A DNA stretch of 17,678 nucleotides from JAKVAV01 sp047633195 (GCA_047633195.1 JBLIEU010000051.1:1-17678), one strand, 5' to 3'. Counted from the first letter of the stretch, positions 6,901 to 14,622 are shown. Numbers and translations: made by a program. Notes: a model not told the origin generated them from the sequence alone.

Positions 6901-8622
6901 ATTACCTCTGCTCTTATTGATCTGCATCAAACCACAATTCCATCAAGATCTGCCATAGTGAGAGGTACTGCTTTAGTTAATGACCTAGGAGAACCGCTTC
7001 TCAATGCGGCCCTATTAACCAATAATGGTTTCTTCGTGACCACCCAAGTGAGAGAATCCAGGGGAACAGCACTCGTAAATGGAGAACTTATTGATCCCGA
7101 CATATTCTTCGAAGCAGTATCAGTGCAATTGGGAACTGAGACAACGGCTCGGGTATCACGTGGCACAGCCTTGGTCAATACGTTTAGGTTGGTTCGTGGC
7201 ACTGCCCTTGTAAATACCGTAGATTCAACAGGAGCTGTAGTCGACAGCACCTTGTTATCAGATCCAGGTTCTTTAACGAATTCAACAGGATTTTTGAATA
7301 CTACTTTTGTCAACGAAGACAGCAATTCGGAAACCATTACAATTATGGGAGATAGCGACATCTCGATTCTTTCAGGTGACTCTACAGGAACAGTCGAAAC
7401 CATTCCGACAAACGTTGTAACTGGAACAACAGTGGGTACTCACTTTTCTCTGCCAGGAGGGCTTCTGACGAATAATTTCAATGTGAAATACGGTGTTGGT
7501 ATCGTAACCATCTTGCCAGACACCTTGGAAATAATGATTGAAGAAGAATCGCTCACTCAAACGTATGATGGCAACCCGAAATCAATTGACGTAACGGTTA
7601 TGCCCGACACCATTCCTTTTGAAATAACTTACAATGAAGGCTCCGAGCTTCCAGTCAATGCTGGAAATTATGAAGTGATCGTAAGCGTTCTCGATACCAA
7701 TTTCATCGGAACAGTTTCCACTACATTGCTGATCGAAAAAGTAATGGCCTTAGTTTCCACTGGTGTTTTTATCATTGATGAAGGAGAAGCTCTACCTGAT
7801 TTTTCGGCAGAATTTGAAGGGTTTATCAATGAAGATGATGAGTCGGTGGTCACATCCTTGACTTTCGAGGTTGTGGATTACGATGGAGGCGCAGGAGTCT
7901 ATGAAATTATTCCAATAGCCGAAGCTGTTAACTATGTTTTCGAACCATCGAGTGGAACACTATATGTGAACCCTGCTGGAGAAGGAACCCAGCCAATCAA
8001 GATAAAATTCATTTGCTTCGATCTATTGGAACAACCCCTTGCAGGAGAGTTCAACTACGTCGGCACTTTCGGGTATAGAAACTTAAATAACACCGCCATT
8101 CTGATTCCCGAGGGAGAAAATAATCAATTGACGGGAAACAGTTTTGATGGCAATAATTTGCCAGAAGAATTTCTTTCAGGAGATCACCTCTTTACCATAC
8201 CATTCGAAGGCAGTGCACCTCTCTTTTCGAGCCCGCTAAGCTGGATCGTCACTTCAAATGGAGAATCTGGCCCTGAAGTTCGAGTAGCCGCGGTAACGAA
8301 TAACAATTGTGATGACGGCGCAAAAGCCAATCAAGGAAATGGAAGAGGTGATAAAAGTGATCTTAGTGATTCAGGGGCTACTAGTCTATTCCCCAACCCT
8401 ACTTCTGGTCGTATTGCGATAAGTTTAGATGAGGATTCCGCTGAAATTAAAAGCGTTGAGATATACGATATCATGGGTAGAAAACAGGCCTTTGAAATAA
8501 GCGCTGGCTCGCCCCATTTTATGGAAGTTAATCTCGACGGGTTGTCTGAAGGAGTTTATATTGTAAGAATCCTTAAGAAGGATGGCTCTTTTGAAACGAA
8601 TAACATTGTCTTAAATCTATAG
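3925..8622 (+). CDS. Giant secreted subtilase-like protein, MBG domains, T9SS sorting domain
   Basis: A 1565-residue multidomain protein exported by Sec (signal peptide 1-28, ending TAQ) and then by the type IX system. Region 29-290 is unrecognised, with cysteines at 31, 67, 70 and 110. Residues ~310-740 are a subtilase (S8-like) domain: Asp327 in IGVLSDS, Asn453 in SAAGNFG as oxyanion residue, and nucleophile Ser675 in GTSAAAPH. At the place of the usual catalytic His (HGTHVAG) it reads DEGRAML, with Glu372; a His381 lies nine residues on. About residues 465-590 form an insert with a pre-peptidase-like beta domain (YTLVLQWDD, DFDIYLVN). Residues 743-835 look like an IPT/TIG domain; 841-948, 949-1198, 1200-1272 and 1273-1350 look like MBG-type domains, the second enlarged and carrying four RGTALVN heptapeptides. 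Residues 1355-1480 are unrecognised. The C-terminus (1487-1565; LFPNPTSG, YDIMGR, LSEGVYIVRI) is a T9SS type A sorting domain. It likely acts at or outside the cell surface; activity as a protease is uncertain. Confidence 0.9.
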   Translation: MKKFPHSQALATICLVFTVFLSSLLTAQENCEVSLIHDDGYTSTISSVLDNGDDSFTISILVESDGCVGCRAINRYSIQATPETYSDVSIEGHTGDFSFDDVDLGPSIRCFPYDGFGIVGVDGLGNGNPGSFSITYTLSSGLQDQIVQPRAPFFSMPLLFTVADFQAVLDCDLLPDPIVPYYPPLEEGKSFDIIGSELTSLYNTFIATGTYISDDIFQIVDANVIISFQTQPGQYFNALEIITLEEFGLINNIGNQANNVLSGLYPISNLLLLNELPELLISVSPVYAPLNNAGLITSQGDSAMRSFRARDVFGLDGSGFKIGVLSDSYNTILDDPASDDVERGDLPGILNPNYPQPVEVLSDYPLGIGSDEGRAMLQIIHDVAPGANLAFRTGFLGPVDFAAGILALEEAGCDVIVDDITYINEPFFRDGIVAQAVDAVSSTGTAYFSAAGNFGTKSWEGDFSPTDAPGDLTGEAHNFAADEEGNDIYQNITVDSGDYTLVLQWDDGTPEFDNTASDFDIYLVNNEGEILFGFNRDNTGGSPFEVLPFTVQADNTFANFLIVRASGSAPAFLKYIVYRGDVLINEYATPNASTIVGQANAAGAITVGAVDYLNTPEYGGSPIIETFSSWGGTPVDGNDRMKPDFSGPNRVNTSVDLGGDLPQDGDSFFNFVGTSAAAPHAAALAALILDAQQKFYDSESSLLPEDINNILKFSALDMGAPGYDRASGSGFILADSALSQLANPAPFLTGLAYDTTLVPGVDSLELTIFGEYLKSGSVIYLNGSPIGADVTLEGYTEIVATIPPTENPFPTVQVFNQPKEGTNGLDGGLSNPIFFTSKETILVTIDNKVKPYGAGFPEFTASYSFVSDASNIPLDSTDLTQTEIERILSIELTTIANTLSNATFWGIEPSSIDPLNPESTTEATDTLDISLLERFDFVFIIGILTIEPLDLIITPRDTTFIYNDSIADLSFNYQFSTGTESGLSISESDSLAITSALIDLHQTTIPSRSAIVRGTALVNDLGEPLLNAALLTNNGFFVTTQVRESRGTALVNGELIDPDIFFEAVSVQLGTETTARVSRGTALVNTFRLVRGTALVNTVDSTGAVVDSTLLSDPGSLTNSTGFLNTTFVNEDSNSETITIMGDSDISILSGDSTGTVETIPTNVVTGTTVGTHFSLPGGLLTNNFNVKYGVGIVTILPDTLEIMIEEESLTQTYDGNPKSIDVTVMPDTIPFEITYNEGSELPVNAGNYEVIVSVLDTNFIGTVSTTLLIEKVMALVSTGVFIIDEGEALPDFSAEFEGFINEDDESVVTSLTFEVVDYDGGAGVYEIIPIAEAVNYVFEPSSGTLYVNPAGEGTQPIKIKFICFDLLEQPLAGEFNYVGTFGYRNLNNTAILIPEGENNQLTGNSFDGNNLPEEFLSGDHLFTIPFEGSAPLFSSPLSWIVTSNGESGPEVRVAAVTNNNCDDGAKANQGNGRGDKSDLSDSGATSLFPNPTSGRIAISLDEDSAEIKSVEIYDIMGRKQAFEISAGSPHFMEVNLDGLSEGVYIVRILKKDGSFETNNIVLNL
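6961..7215 (+). repeat. Four copies of a coded heptapeptide RGTALVN
   Basis: Within the enlarged MBG-like domain, RGTALVN occurs at residues 1013-1019, 1046-1052, 1079-1085 and 1091-1097 (bases 6961-6981, 7060-7080, 7159-7179, 7195-7215). Starts are 33, 33 and 12 residues apart. The peptide is identical in all four, while the codons differ in almost every position that allows it (for example Arg AGA/AGG/CGT/CGT; Leu TTA/CTC/TTG/CTT; Val GTT/GTA/GTC/GTA). Intervening residues show no clear similarity to each other. Confidence 0.95.
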
Positions 8623-8730
8623 ATCGATAAAATGCATATTGCACTAATACCAACCTTAAGTTCTGAATTATAACACTTATCACTTTGGAGGTTAACTTCA
8701 AAAATAAGGATCAATCGTAAGCATAAATAA

Positions 8731-10728
8731 ATGAAAACGGCCATACTTTTAATCTTTAGTTGTTTGCTCGTACTTTCGGGCTCCAGCCAAAGCAATGAAA
8801 TTGATAGCTTAAATCAGATCCTCAGTAAACCTCAAGCCGACACTTCAAGAGTCTCTTCCCTTTTAGAGCTAAGCAAAAATTACGCAAGGACAAATCCCAG
8901 AGAAGCAAGGGAGCTTGCTTTTCAAGCCATGAAACTAGCCCAAGATTCTGACTTTAAACCTGGTTTGGCGCAGGCTCATAAGGCTGCAGGAATGAGTTAC
9001 TACTTTCAGAACAATTGGATTGACGCCTTGATTCAATGGCAGTCTGCAATGGAGGTATTCGAAGAGGTTCGCGACTTGGCAGGAGTTTCGAATATGCTCA
9101 ACAATCTTGGTGCAGTCTATTTTAACGAAGGAGACGACGAACAAGCTTTGAAGTATTACTTGAAGTCGTTAAAAATGGCAGAACAAAGTAACGATTCTCT
9201 TCGCATTGTTTCTGCTCTTATTAATATCGGAACAGTGCATCTTAACAAGCCATCTACTCATGACCTTGCATTCAAGTATTACCAAAGGGCACTTCCGATT
9301 AGTATAAAGTTGGGGGATTCAGATGCCATTGGAACTTGTGCCGTGAATATCGGGGAGATCTATTTGGGTCGAAAGGACAGTATTTTTTTGGATTCGGCTC
9401 TTTACTATTTTGAGACTGCTCTCGAAACTTACAAAGAATCAGCAACAGGAAACCTGGCATTTGCACTGAAAAGCATAGGTAAAGTTTATGCCGATCGCGG
9501 AGAATTTGAAAATGCCATTAGGTACCAAACCGATGCATTCAATTTTGCCAAAGGCGTAGGAGGGCGATTGGAAATGGCGCAATCTCTTTTAAGCTTAGCA
9601 GAGACTTACAAGCTCAAGGGAGATATTCCCAAAGCAATTGAAGCTTACAAAACAGCTGAAGAACTAGCCACAGATATTGGTGCAGTCTATGAGATGAATA
9701 ATGCATATAATGGATTGGCGAACTCTTATTCCAGCGTGGGGGATTTTGAAAATGCCTACATCTACAAGAATTTATTTTCTACTCTAAGGGACACGCTTTA
9801 CAATTCAGAAACGGAGAAACAGCTCCAAGCTGCAACGTTAAATTATGAAATTGAAAAGAAGCAGGGAGAAATCACTCTGCTTCAAAAAGATAAAAAACTC
9901 AAGGAAATTGAGCTTAATCGGCAAAAAACCATCCGCAACGGCACAGCCATTTTTGGGGTATTGCTTTTTATATTGGCTGTTGGTCTTTTTAATCGCTATC
10001 GATACACACACAAGACCAACAAGATTATCGAAAAGGAGAAAGAACGATCGGAAGAGCTGCTTCTTAACATTCTGCCTCACGAAACAGCTGAGGAACTAAA
10101 GTTGAACGGAAAAGCCACGCCAAAGTACTACCAGGACGTAACAGTTCTGTTTACAGACTTTCAAGGATTCACAAAAATCGCAGAACAGCTCTCACCACAG
10201 GATTTGGTAGAGGAGCTCGACGAATGCTTTAGCGCTTTTGATATGATCATAGACAAGTACAAGCTTGAGAAGATTAAAACCATTGGTGACTCTTATATGT
10301 GCGCGAGCGGTTTGCCTACAAAGATGCCCGATCATGCGCTTGAGATGGTTAAGGCTGCTTTGGAAATCAGAGATTACATGCTGGCCCATCACGAAAAGCG
10401 AATAAATCAAGGACATAAGTCATGGGAATTGAGAATTGGTGTACATACTGGGCCTGTAGTATCAGGTGTGGTTGGTAAAAACAAATTTGCCTATGACATT
10501 TGGGGGGACACCGTCAATACAGCTAGCCGAATGGAAACAAGTGGTATTGCTGGACAAGTCAATATTTCAGGAGCCACCCATGATCAGGTAAAAGATTGCT
10601 TTATCTGCGTGCATAGAGGAAAGGTCAAAGCCAAAAACAAAGGTGAAGTAGATATGTATTTGGTAGAAGGAATTCAACCCCACAAGAAACAGCGCCAAAA
10701 CACAGAACAAATGGCCCCTGGAACTTAA
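8731..10728 (+). CDS. Transmembrane adenylate cyclase with periplasmic TPR domain
   Basis: A 665-residue signalling protein making cyclic nucleotide from NTP. The order is: signal peptide or N-terminal anchor (1-20, ending SGSSQ); about seven to eight TPR units over ~40-355 (e.g. NNLGAVYFNEGDDEQALKYY, AIRYQTDAF, KAIEAYKTAE); coiled coil ~361-400; one membrane helix ~404-420; a signalling helix containing LLLNILPHETAEELK (443-457); and a class III cyclase domain (~466-648). Metal ligands are Asp476 (LFTDFQGF) and Asp520 (GDSYM). Lys516 and Asp589 (YDIWGD) are the adenine-selecting pair, and Asn596 and Arg600 are the transition-state residues, so ATP rather than GTP is predicted. By topology the TPRs would be periplasmic and the cyclase cytoplasmic. 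The start is the ATG after GCATAAATAA, 108 bases after the large secreted protein gene; no terminator lies between them. It converges with the next gene across 20 bases. Confidence 0.92.
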   Translation: MKTAILLIFSCLLVLSGSSQSNEIDSLNQILSKPQADTSRVSSLLELSKNYARTNPREARELAFQAMKLAQDSDFKPGLAQAHKAAGMSYYFQNNWIDALIQWQSAMEVFEEVRDLAGVSNMLNNLGAVYFNEGDDEQALKYYLKSLKMAEQSNDSLRIVSALINIGTVHLNKPSTHDLAFKYYQRALPISIKLGDSDAIGTCAVNIGEIYLGRKDSIFLDSALYYFETALETYKESATGNLAFALKSIGKVYADRGEFENAIRYQTDAFNFAKGVGGRLEMAQSLLSLAETYKLKGDIPKAIEAYKTAEELATDIGAVYEMNNAYNGLANSYSSVGDFENAYIYKNLFSTLRDTLYNSETEKQLQAATLNYEIEKKQGEITLLQKDKKLKEIELNRQKTIRNGTAIFGVLLFILAVGLFNRYRYTHKTNKIIEKEKERSEELLLNILPHETAEELKLNGKATPKYYQDVTVLFTDFQGFTKIAEQLSPQDLVEELDECFSAFDMIIDKYKLEKIKTIGDSYMCASGLPTKMPDHALEMVKAALEIRDYMLAHHEKRINQGHKSWELRIGVHTGPVVSGVVGKNKFAYDIWGDTVNTASRMETSGIAGQVNISGATHDQVKDCFICVHRGKVKAKNKGEVDMYLVEGIQPHKKQRQNTEQMAPGT

Positions 10729-10748
10729 ACTTTCCTTTTTCTTTCAAA

Positions 10749-13046
10749 TCAGGGAATCGAGATCATTTCATTATTTCGAATAACTGCATCTAGGCTGCCA
10801 TCATCAGTATAGATGGGTTTGTAAAGCATCTCTCCTACTGGATAAATCAATATCTCATCCACATAAAGTGAATCTGCGAATATGTCGATGGCGCTAATGG
10901 CCAACTCTACTTGGTCGCTGTTGCGATTCACTTTAAAATTAAATTCGTTGTAAGCCCAATTGCCTTCGTACAGTGCCGTCTTGATTGGATCATTCAAATA
11001 AATGCTTGAATAAACGGAACCTGTGGAGTCTTTAACATAAGCCACCACGCCCGTAAAAGATTGATCGTAGATATCGTTGTAATACCAAAATGAAAACGTG
11101 TATTCCAGGCCAGGTTGAAAATCACCACCATCACTGTGATAGATGCTCTGGAGATTGTGACGATCAAGCGTCAATGCTCCCGATCCGCGCTTGGCAAGCG
11201 GACTGCTCATTTGATCAAAAGACTCAGAGACAAATGGGAAGGAATCACGCAAGAAGTACCCCGACTCATTGTCGAAAATGAATTGATCCTTTGACTCCAA
11301 AAATGCGTCGATCTCATCAGTTTCACCCTCATAAATTTTCGAAACGGACATTCGCAATGCTACCACGTCTCTATTTTCAAATATCACTTTCCCTTTTTCG
11401 AGAAAGTCCCGTTCCAATTCTGTTAAGTCTTCCTTGGTATGGACAACCAACATAGGTCTATTTGACAGATCATTCTGAAGCGATTTCTCATAATACCAAG
11501 GGGAGAACAATTGAAATATTCTTTTTGATTCTAAAACGGAAGGCCTGGAAAGAATAGCGCTCATGAGTGGAAGACCAGTCGCATATGACAAACCCATTGA
11601 GAGGGTTTCAGATTCCAAACTACCCGTTAATTGGGTTGGAGTAATATACTTGTGGTAAAATGGCAGCGGTACGATGGCCTGGTATTCGTCAAAGTCAATC
11701 GATGCCGAAAGCTCTGCAAATGTCTCACTTTGCTCAAAGTCCTTTAGAATATTTGAGTGCTTAGAAATGGACTTTTTTAGGTGAATATGATATCCCGCAC
11801 TTTCTGCCAAGCAGAAAGTAGACATCAATAGGATCAGAACAAATGCCAGTTTTTTTGGAAACATTCTAAATAAAAACACAATACTAAAAACAGTCATTAC
11901 ATAGAAGAAGGGCCAGCCAAATCTGCCTAAACCTATAAACTGCTTGAGCATATTGGGGAGCCATGCATCAGGAAGATAACTCAAGGGAATGGCCATGGAG
12001 AAAAGCAAAAGAAAAATGGAGGACATTATTGTAATCCATTCGCTCTTGGAAAATGGTTCTCCGATCTGCGACCAGCGACGGCGCAAGACATTTGACAGTG
12101 TATACAGGAGATATCCCAATAGAATTAGATTTACGGGCAGCCCGACGTAAGTGCCCACTTTACTCCAGCTCAATTGAGCCTGAGGGCCCAGATCAAAAAT
12201 CAGCTCATAAAACGGCTTAGTAAATGAATAATTGGGGAAAAAGACCGTTTGACCTGATGCTTTGTAGTCTGTTTGAAAAGGCATCTCAAGCCTACCCTCT
12301 CGATGGTCGGTAAGTTGCAATACCGAATAAACGATAATGAGCGGCAGCACTACCTGAAATACCATTTGCAGCAGCACACGTTTCCGTCGTTCTTTCTCAG
12401 CAATAAAAGATAAGAAGAGTATGCCAGCATTAAAACCTACTGCAATCAATCCCAAATAACCGTGGGAGTAAAACCACAGCAGGCAATTGAGCAGAATGAT
12501 CAAGGAATACATCAGATGCTTGTCAGATCGCCGAGACCTGATAATGAGGTACCACGTTATCGGAAAAAAGCAAGAATAAGAGAGTGCGTAATGACCAAAT
12601 TCCCACAACAGAAATTGAGAAGAGAAGAAGGAAATTGCGAGTGCTCCTGCAATGGATAATTTTCTTGGAATTCTAAGTGCATCGAGAATTAAGTAGAGAA
12701 ATGCGGAGGTAAAAACAATGGAAGCCAACATGAGGCCATTCAATATGCCGACAGAATAATCCGAAATATCCACAACATTATTCGAAATAAATTTCAACGC
12801 ACTAGACAATGCTGGGTGCAAATCTACCATGAGAAGTGTTTCTCCATAAGGATAGTTCATCCCTTCAAATACGAGGTAGGAACTATCGTGCCTTATGTGG
12901 TACATAAAGTTGAAATAGTTCTTCAATCCGTCTCCTTCTATGGAGAACATCACGTCATTGAGCCCAAATGAAACTTCAGGATAGAGAAGCACAATGCCGA
13001 TCAGTGCGAGTGCTATAACTAGAAGAAGGGAGTGACTCAGTTTCAT
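10749..13046 (-). CDS. Polytopic membrane protein, GT-C glycosyltransferase-like
   Basis: A 765-residue inner-membrane protein with about 11 hydrophobic helices in residues 1-416 and a long soluble C-terminal part. A short first loop after helix 1 carries conserved-looking acidic and aromatic residues: Asp31, Glu37, GDGLKNYF (38-45), then FEGMNYPYGE (60-69) and Asp75. This is the layout of GT-C enzymes that transfer sugars from a lipid-linked donor on the periplasmic face, and I recall similar GDGxKNY...GMNYPYGE proteins from other Bacteroidota, annotated only as hypothetical or membrane proteins. Residues ~420-570 would be a first soluble region; ~590-735 (YTFSFWYYND, YNEFNFKV) look like a jelly-roll, carbohydrate-binding-like domain. 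It is last in a three-gene operon, starting 14 bases after the bestrophin stop. The GT-C assignment is inference; no activity or substrate can be given. Confidence 0.8.
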   Translation of the reverse strand: MKLSHSLLLVIALALIGIVLLYPEVSFGLNDVMFSIEGDGLKNYFNFMYHIRHDSSYLVFEGMNYPYGETLLMVDLHPALSSALKFISNNVVDISDYSVGILNGLMLASIVFTSAFLYLILDALRIPRKLSIAGALAISFFSSQFLLWEFGHYALSYSCFFPITWYLIIRSRRSDKHLMYSLIILLNCLLWFYSHGYLGLIAVGFNAGILFLSFIAEKERRKRVLLQMVFQVVLPLIIVYSVLQLTDHREGRLEMPFQTDYKASGQTVFFPNYSFTKPFYELIFDLGPQAQLSWSKVGTYVGLPVNLILLGYLLYTLSNVLRRRWSQIGEPFSKSEWITIMSSIFLLLFSMAIPLSYLPDAWLPNMLKQFIGLGRFGWPFFYVMTVFSIVFLFRMFPKKLAFVLILLMSTFCLAESAGYHIHLKKSISKHSNILKDFEQSETFAELSASIDFDEYQAIVPLPFYHKYITPTQLTGSLESETLSMGLSYATGLPLMSAILSRPSVLESKRIFQLFSPWYYEKSLQNDLSNRPMLVVHTKEDLTELERDFLEKGKVIFENRDVVALRMSVSKIYEGETDEIDAFLESKDQFIFDNESGYFLRDSFPFVSESFDQMSSPLAKRGSGALTLDRHNLQSIYHSDGGDFQPGLEYTFSFWYYNDIYDQSFTGVVAYVKDSTGSVYSSIYLNDPIKTALYEGNWAYNEFNFKVNRNSDQVELAISAIDIFADSLYVDEILIYPVGEMLYKPIYTDDGSLDAVIRNNEMISIP

Positions 13047-13060
13047 TTACCCGATCGAAA

Positions 13061-14047
13061 TTATACCAGAAATCCGTTCGATTCCTCTGTCGGTTCGGGA
13101 ATATTCGTATCGTTTATCATCTCGCGCATATCGATTTCTATCGTTCTTGCGATATTGGTAATCGGCACATCGTTGAAGGAACCCTCGAAAGGATTTTCAG
13201 AGTAGTCTCCTATTTTCTCCATTAGGAAGAAGACCCAAATGATAAGTCCAGCAAGCAGGGGCGTAAGAATACAGGCTTTGTAAAACTCCCCTCCGATTAT
13301 ATTAACCATTCCCAATGGAACGAAAGCAGAGAAAACCATGGTCAGCCAAATTGCTGTGCTGGCATATTGTCTAGGAAATGGAAATCCCTTAATGCGCTCT
13401 GCCTTCCCCTGATCGGTATAGAAAGAGGTAATCAAGTGATGAAATTCCATGTGACGAAAATCTTCAAAGAATTCTTTATTGCGAAGCTCCTGCAATCGAA
13501 CAGATTGATTCTTTAATATTTGAGTAGCCACATTCGAGGCTTTCATGAGTTCCTCTATTTCTGATTGGCTTAAGTATTTTTTCAATTCTAGTTCGAGAGT
13601 TTCAGCGTAATTATCAGAAATCTCGGGCGCAGGACTGAAATGATTTTGAAGTTCATTGTGCTCCCAAGGTTTTGGTCGGCGCAACTGGAAGCGACAAGCG
13701 GTCAACCAAGCGATATGGCGATATATCAATTCTCTTTTTACAACATCATGACCTTCTCCTTGTACAAACGTAACGGCAGCTGCTCCAAACGTTCGACTAT
13801 TGTTTACCATGCTACCCCATATTTTCCGAGCCTCCCAAGTCCTATCATAAGAACTATTGTTTTTGAAGCCGAGATAAAACGCTACCGCAATACCAATCAA
13901 AGTAATGGGCTGCCATGGCACTGCTGTTTTAATTTCAAAAAAATAGGCTAAACAACATATGGCCGCAGAATAAAGGGTGCCGTAGATAAAAGGAGTTCTC
14001 GACCAGTTAAATGTGAGCCAAAACCCGTACTTCTTTTTTATATACAT
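13061..14047 (-). CDS. Bestrophin family anion channel (UPF0187/YneE-like)
   Basis: A 328-residue inner-membrane channel of the bacterial bestrophin family, which forms pentamers conducting ions. Typical elements are the N-terminal amphipathic start (YGFWLTFNWSRTPF), a first helix ~20-38, the neck-forming helix ~47-62 ending in FYLGFKNNSSYDRTWEARKIWG (57-78, the family signature), the RIKGFPFPRQYA segment (218-229), helices at ~232-250 and ~256-275, and the conserved DYSENPFEGSFNDVPI motif (281-296) that is equivalent to the ion-sensing clasp region of animal bestrophins. Length is normal. The start ATG is 10 bases after the zinc-finger gene's stop and its own stop is 14 bases before the next start, so all three are one operon. 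The family is certain; ion selectivity is not readable (bacterial members can be cation-selective). Confidence 0.93.
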   Translation of the reverse strand: MYIKKKYGFWLTFNWSRTPFIYGTLYSAAICCLAYFFEIKTAVPWQPITLIGIAVAFYLGFKNNSSYDRTWEARKIWGSMVNNSRTFGAAAVTFVQGEGHDVVKRELIYRHIAWLTACRFQLRRPKPWEHNELQNHFSPAPEISDNYAETLELELKKYLSQSEIEELMKASNVATQILKNQSVRLQELRNKEFFEDFRHMEFHHLITSFYTDQGKAERIKGFPFPRQYASTAIWLTMVFSAFVPLGMVNIIGGEFYKACILTPLLAGLIIWVFFLMEKIGDYSENPFEGSFNDVPITNIARTIEIDMREMINDTNIPEPTEESNGFLV

Positions 14048-14057
14048 GAGTTAGATA

Positions 14058-14327
14058 TCAGTATCTCTTGATCAATTCATCTGTGTAGCACCAAGCCCAT
14101 TTCTCTTGAGATTCGGCACTTATAATTATTGGGTGGCCACTCTCGGCGGCGTGTTTCGAAGCATGCTGATTGGGAGATGAATCGCAACAAAGAACTGCAC
14201 CACAAGATTGACAGCAGCGAAGATGGACCCATTTAGAATCCGTTTTTTTACACTCTTCACAAGCATACGCGGAAGGACTGATTAATTCGATCCAATTATC
14301 AAGGTGATCGCAAGATTTCATTTTCAT
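14058..14327 (-). CDS. Small UBP-type zinc-finger protein
   Basis: An 89-residue protein consisting almost wholly of a ZnF-UBP domain (PF02148-like). Candidate zinc ligands are Cys6 and His8, Cys23 and Cys26, Cys39 and Cys42, Cys47 or Cys48, and His55, His59 and His65, with the signature LRCCQSCGAVLCCDSSPNQHASKH (36-59) and the closing WAWCYTDE (77-84). In eukaryotes this finger binds the free C-terminus of ubiquitin; bacteria of this kind lack ubiquitin, and bacterial stand-alone copies have no established role that I know. It heads an operon with the bestrophin and a membrane protein, which suggests a link to the membrane or ion response (inference). ATG at 14327 or the in-frame ATG at 14321 are both possible starts. 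A 20-bp palindrome sits 19 bases upstream. Confidence 0.9.
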   Translation of the reverse strand: MKMKSCDHLDNWIELISPSAYACEECKKTDSKWVHLRCCQSCGAVLCCDSSPNQHASKHAAESGHPIIISAESQEKWAWCYTDELIKRY

Positions 14328-14346
14328 CGAGGAGGTTTACAAGGGT

Positions 14347-14366
14347 TGCACTTCTATAGAAGTGCA
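14347..14366. promoter_or_regulatory. 20-bp perfect palindrome, candidate operator
   Basis: TGCACTTCTATAGAAGTGCA is fully self-complementary and ends 19 bases upstream of the zinc-finger start codon. It could be a dimeric repressor or activator site, or, if transcribed, a hairpin next to the translation start of the operon's first gene. I cannot match it to a named regulator. Confidence 0.5.
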
Positions 14367-14590
14367 CTCCGATTACATAGCAAACGCAAAATAGTAATAT
14401 CTGAAAGACTCAGAATGAATTTTTTATGATGAAAAATAGGGTAAAGTGTTAATTTGACAAATTCCCTCATTTTAATAGGATCGGTGAGATTACTGAAAAT
14501 AATTCGAGCGAATATAGCTCCATAGGCACCCTTTTTTCTTTTTAACCCTAAACAATTGCCGAAAAGAATATTGTATTCAAGGTCCTCTTT

Positions 14591-14622
14591 TAGATCAAAC
14601 TAATACTAGATCAAACTAATAC
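14591..14622. repeat. Perfect 16-bp tandem duplication
   Basis: TAGATCAAACTAATAC occurs twice head to tail (14591-14606 and 14607-14622), and the following GATCAA (14623-14628) repeats part of the unit again. It lies 32 bases before the orphan terminator hairpin. Identity of the two copies suggests a recent slippage duplication. Confidence 0.95.

Noticed and set aside
6961..7215. Reading the RGTALVN copies as a DNA-level minisatellite or recombination site
   Set aside because: The nucleotide copies differ at many synonymous positions and the spacers are unrelated, so the repeat exists at protein level only.
6927..7403. 158-codon antisense ORF inside the giant secreted protein gene
   Set aside because: Low-complexity Ser/Val/Thr-rich shadow of the sense coding pattern; it has no own context or family resemblance.
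8660..8700. TATCACTTTG as a promoter for the adenylate cyclase gene
   Set aside because: Two extra bases between TA and TTTG and no TTG element at the right distance.
14354..14599. 82-codon open stretch on the minus strand (reads ...GAYGAIFARIIFSNLTDPIKMREF...) upstream of the zinc-finger gene
   Set aside because: It has no start codon before a late ATG, begins right after a stop inside the tandem repeat, and matches no family I know. An open run of this length in A/T-rich DNA can arise by chance; at most it is a remnant.
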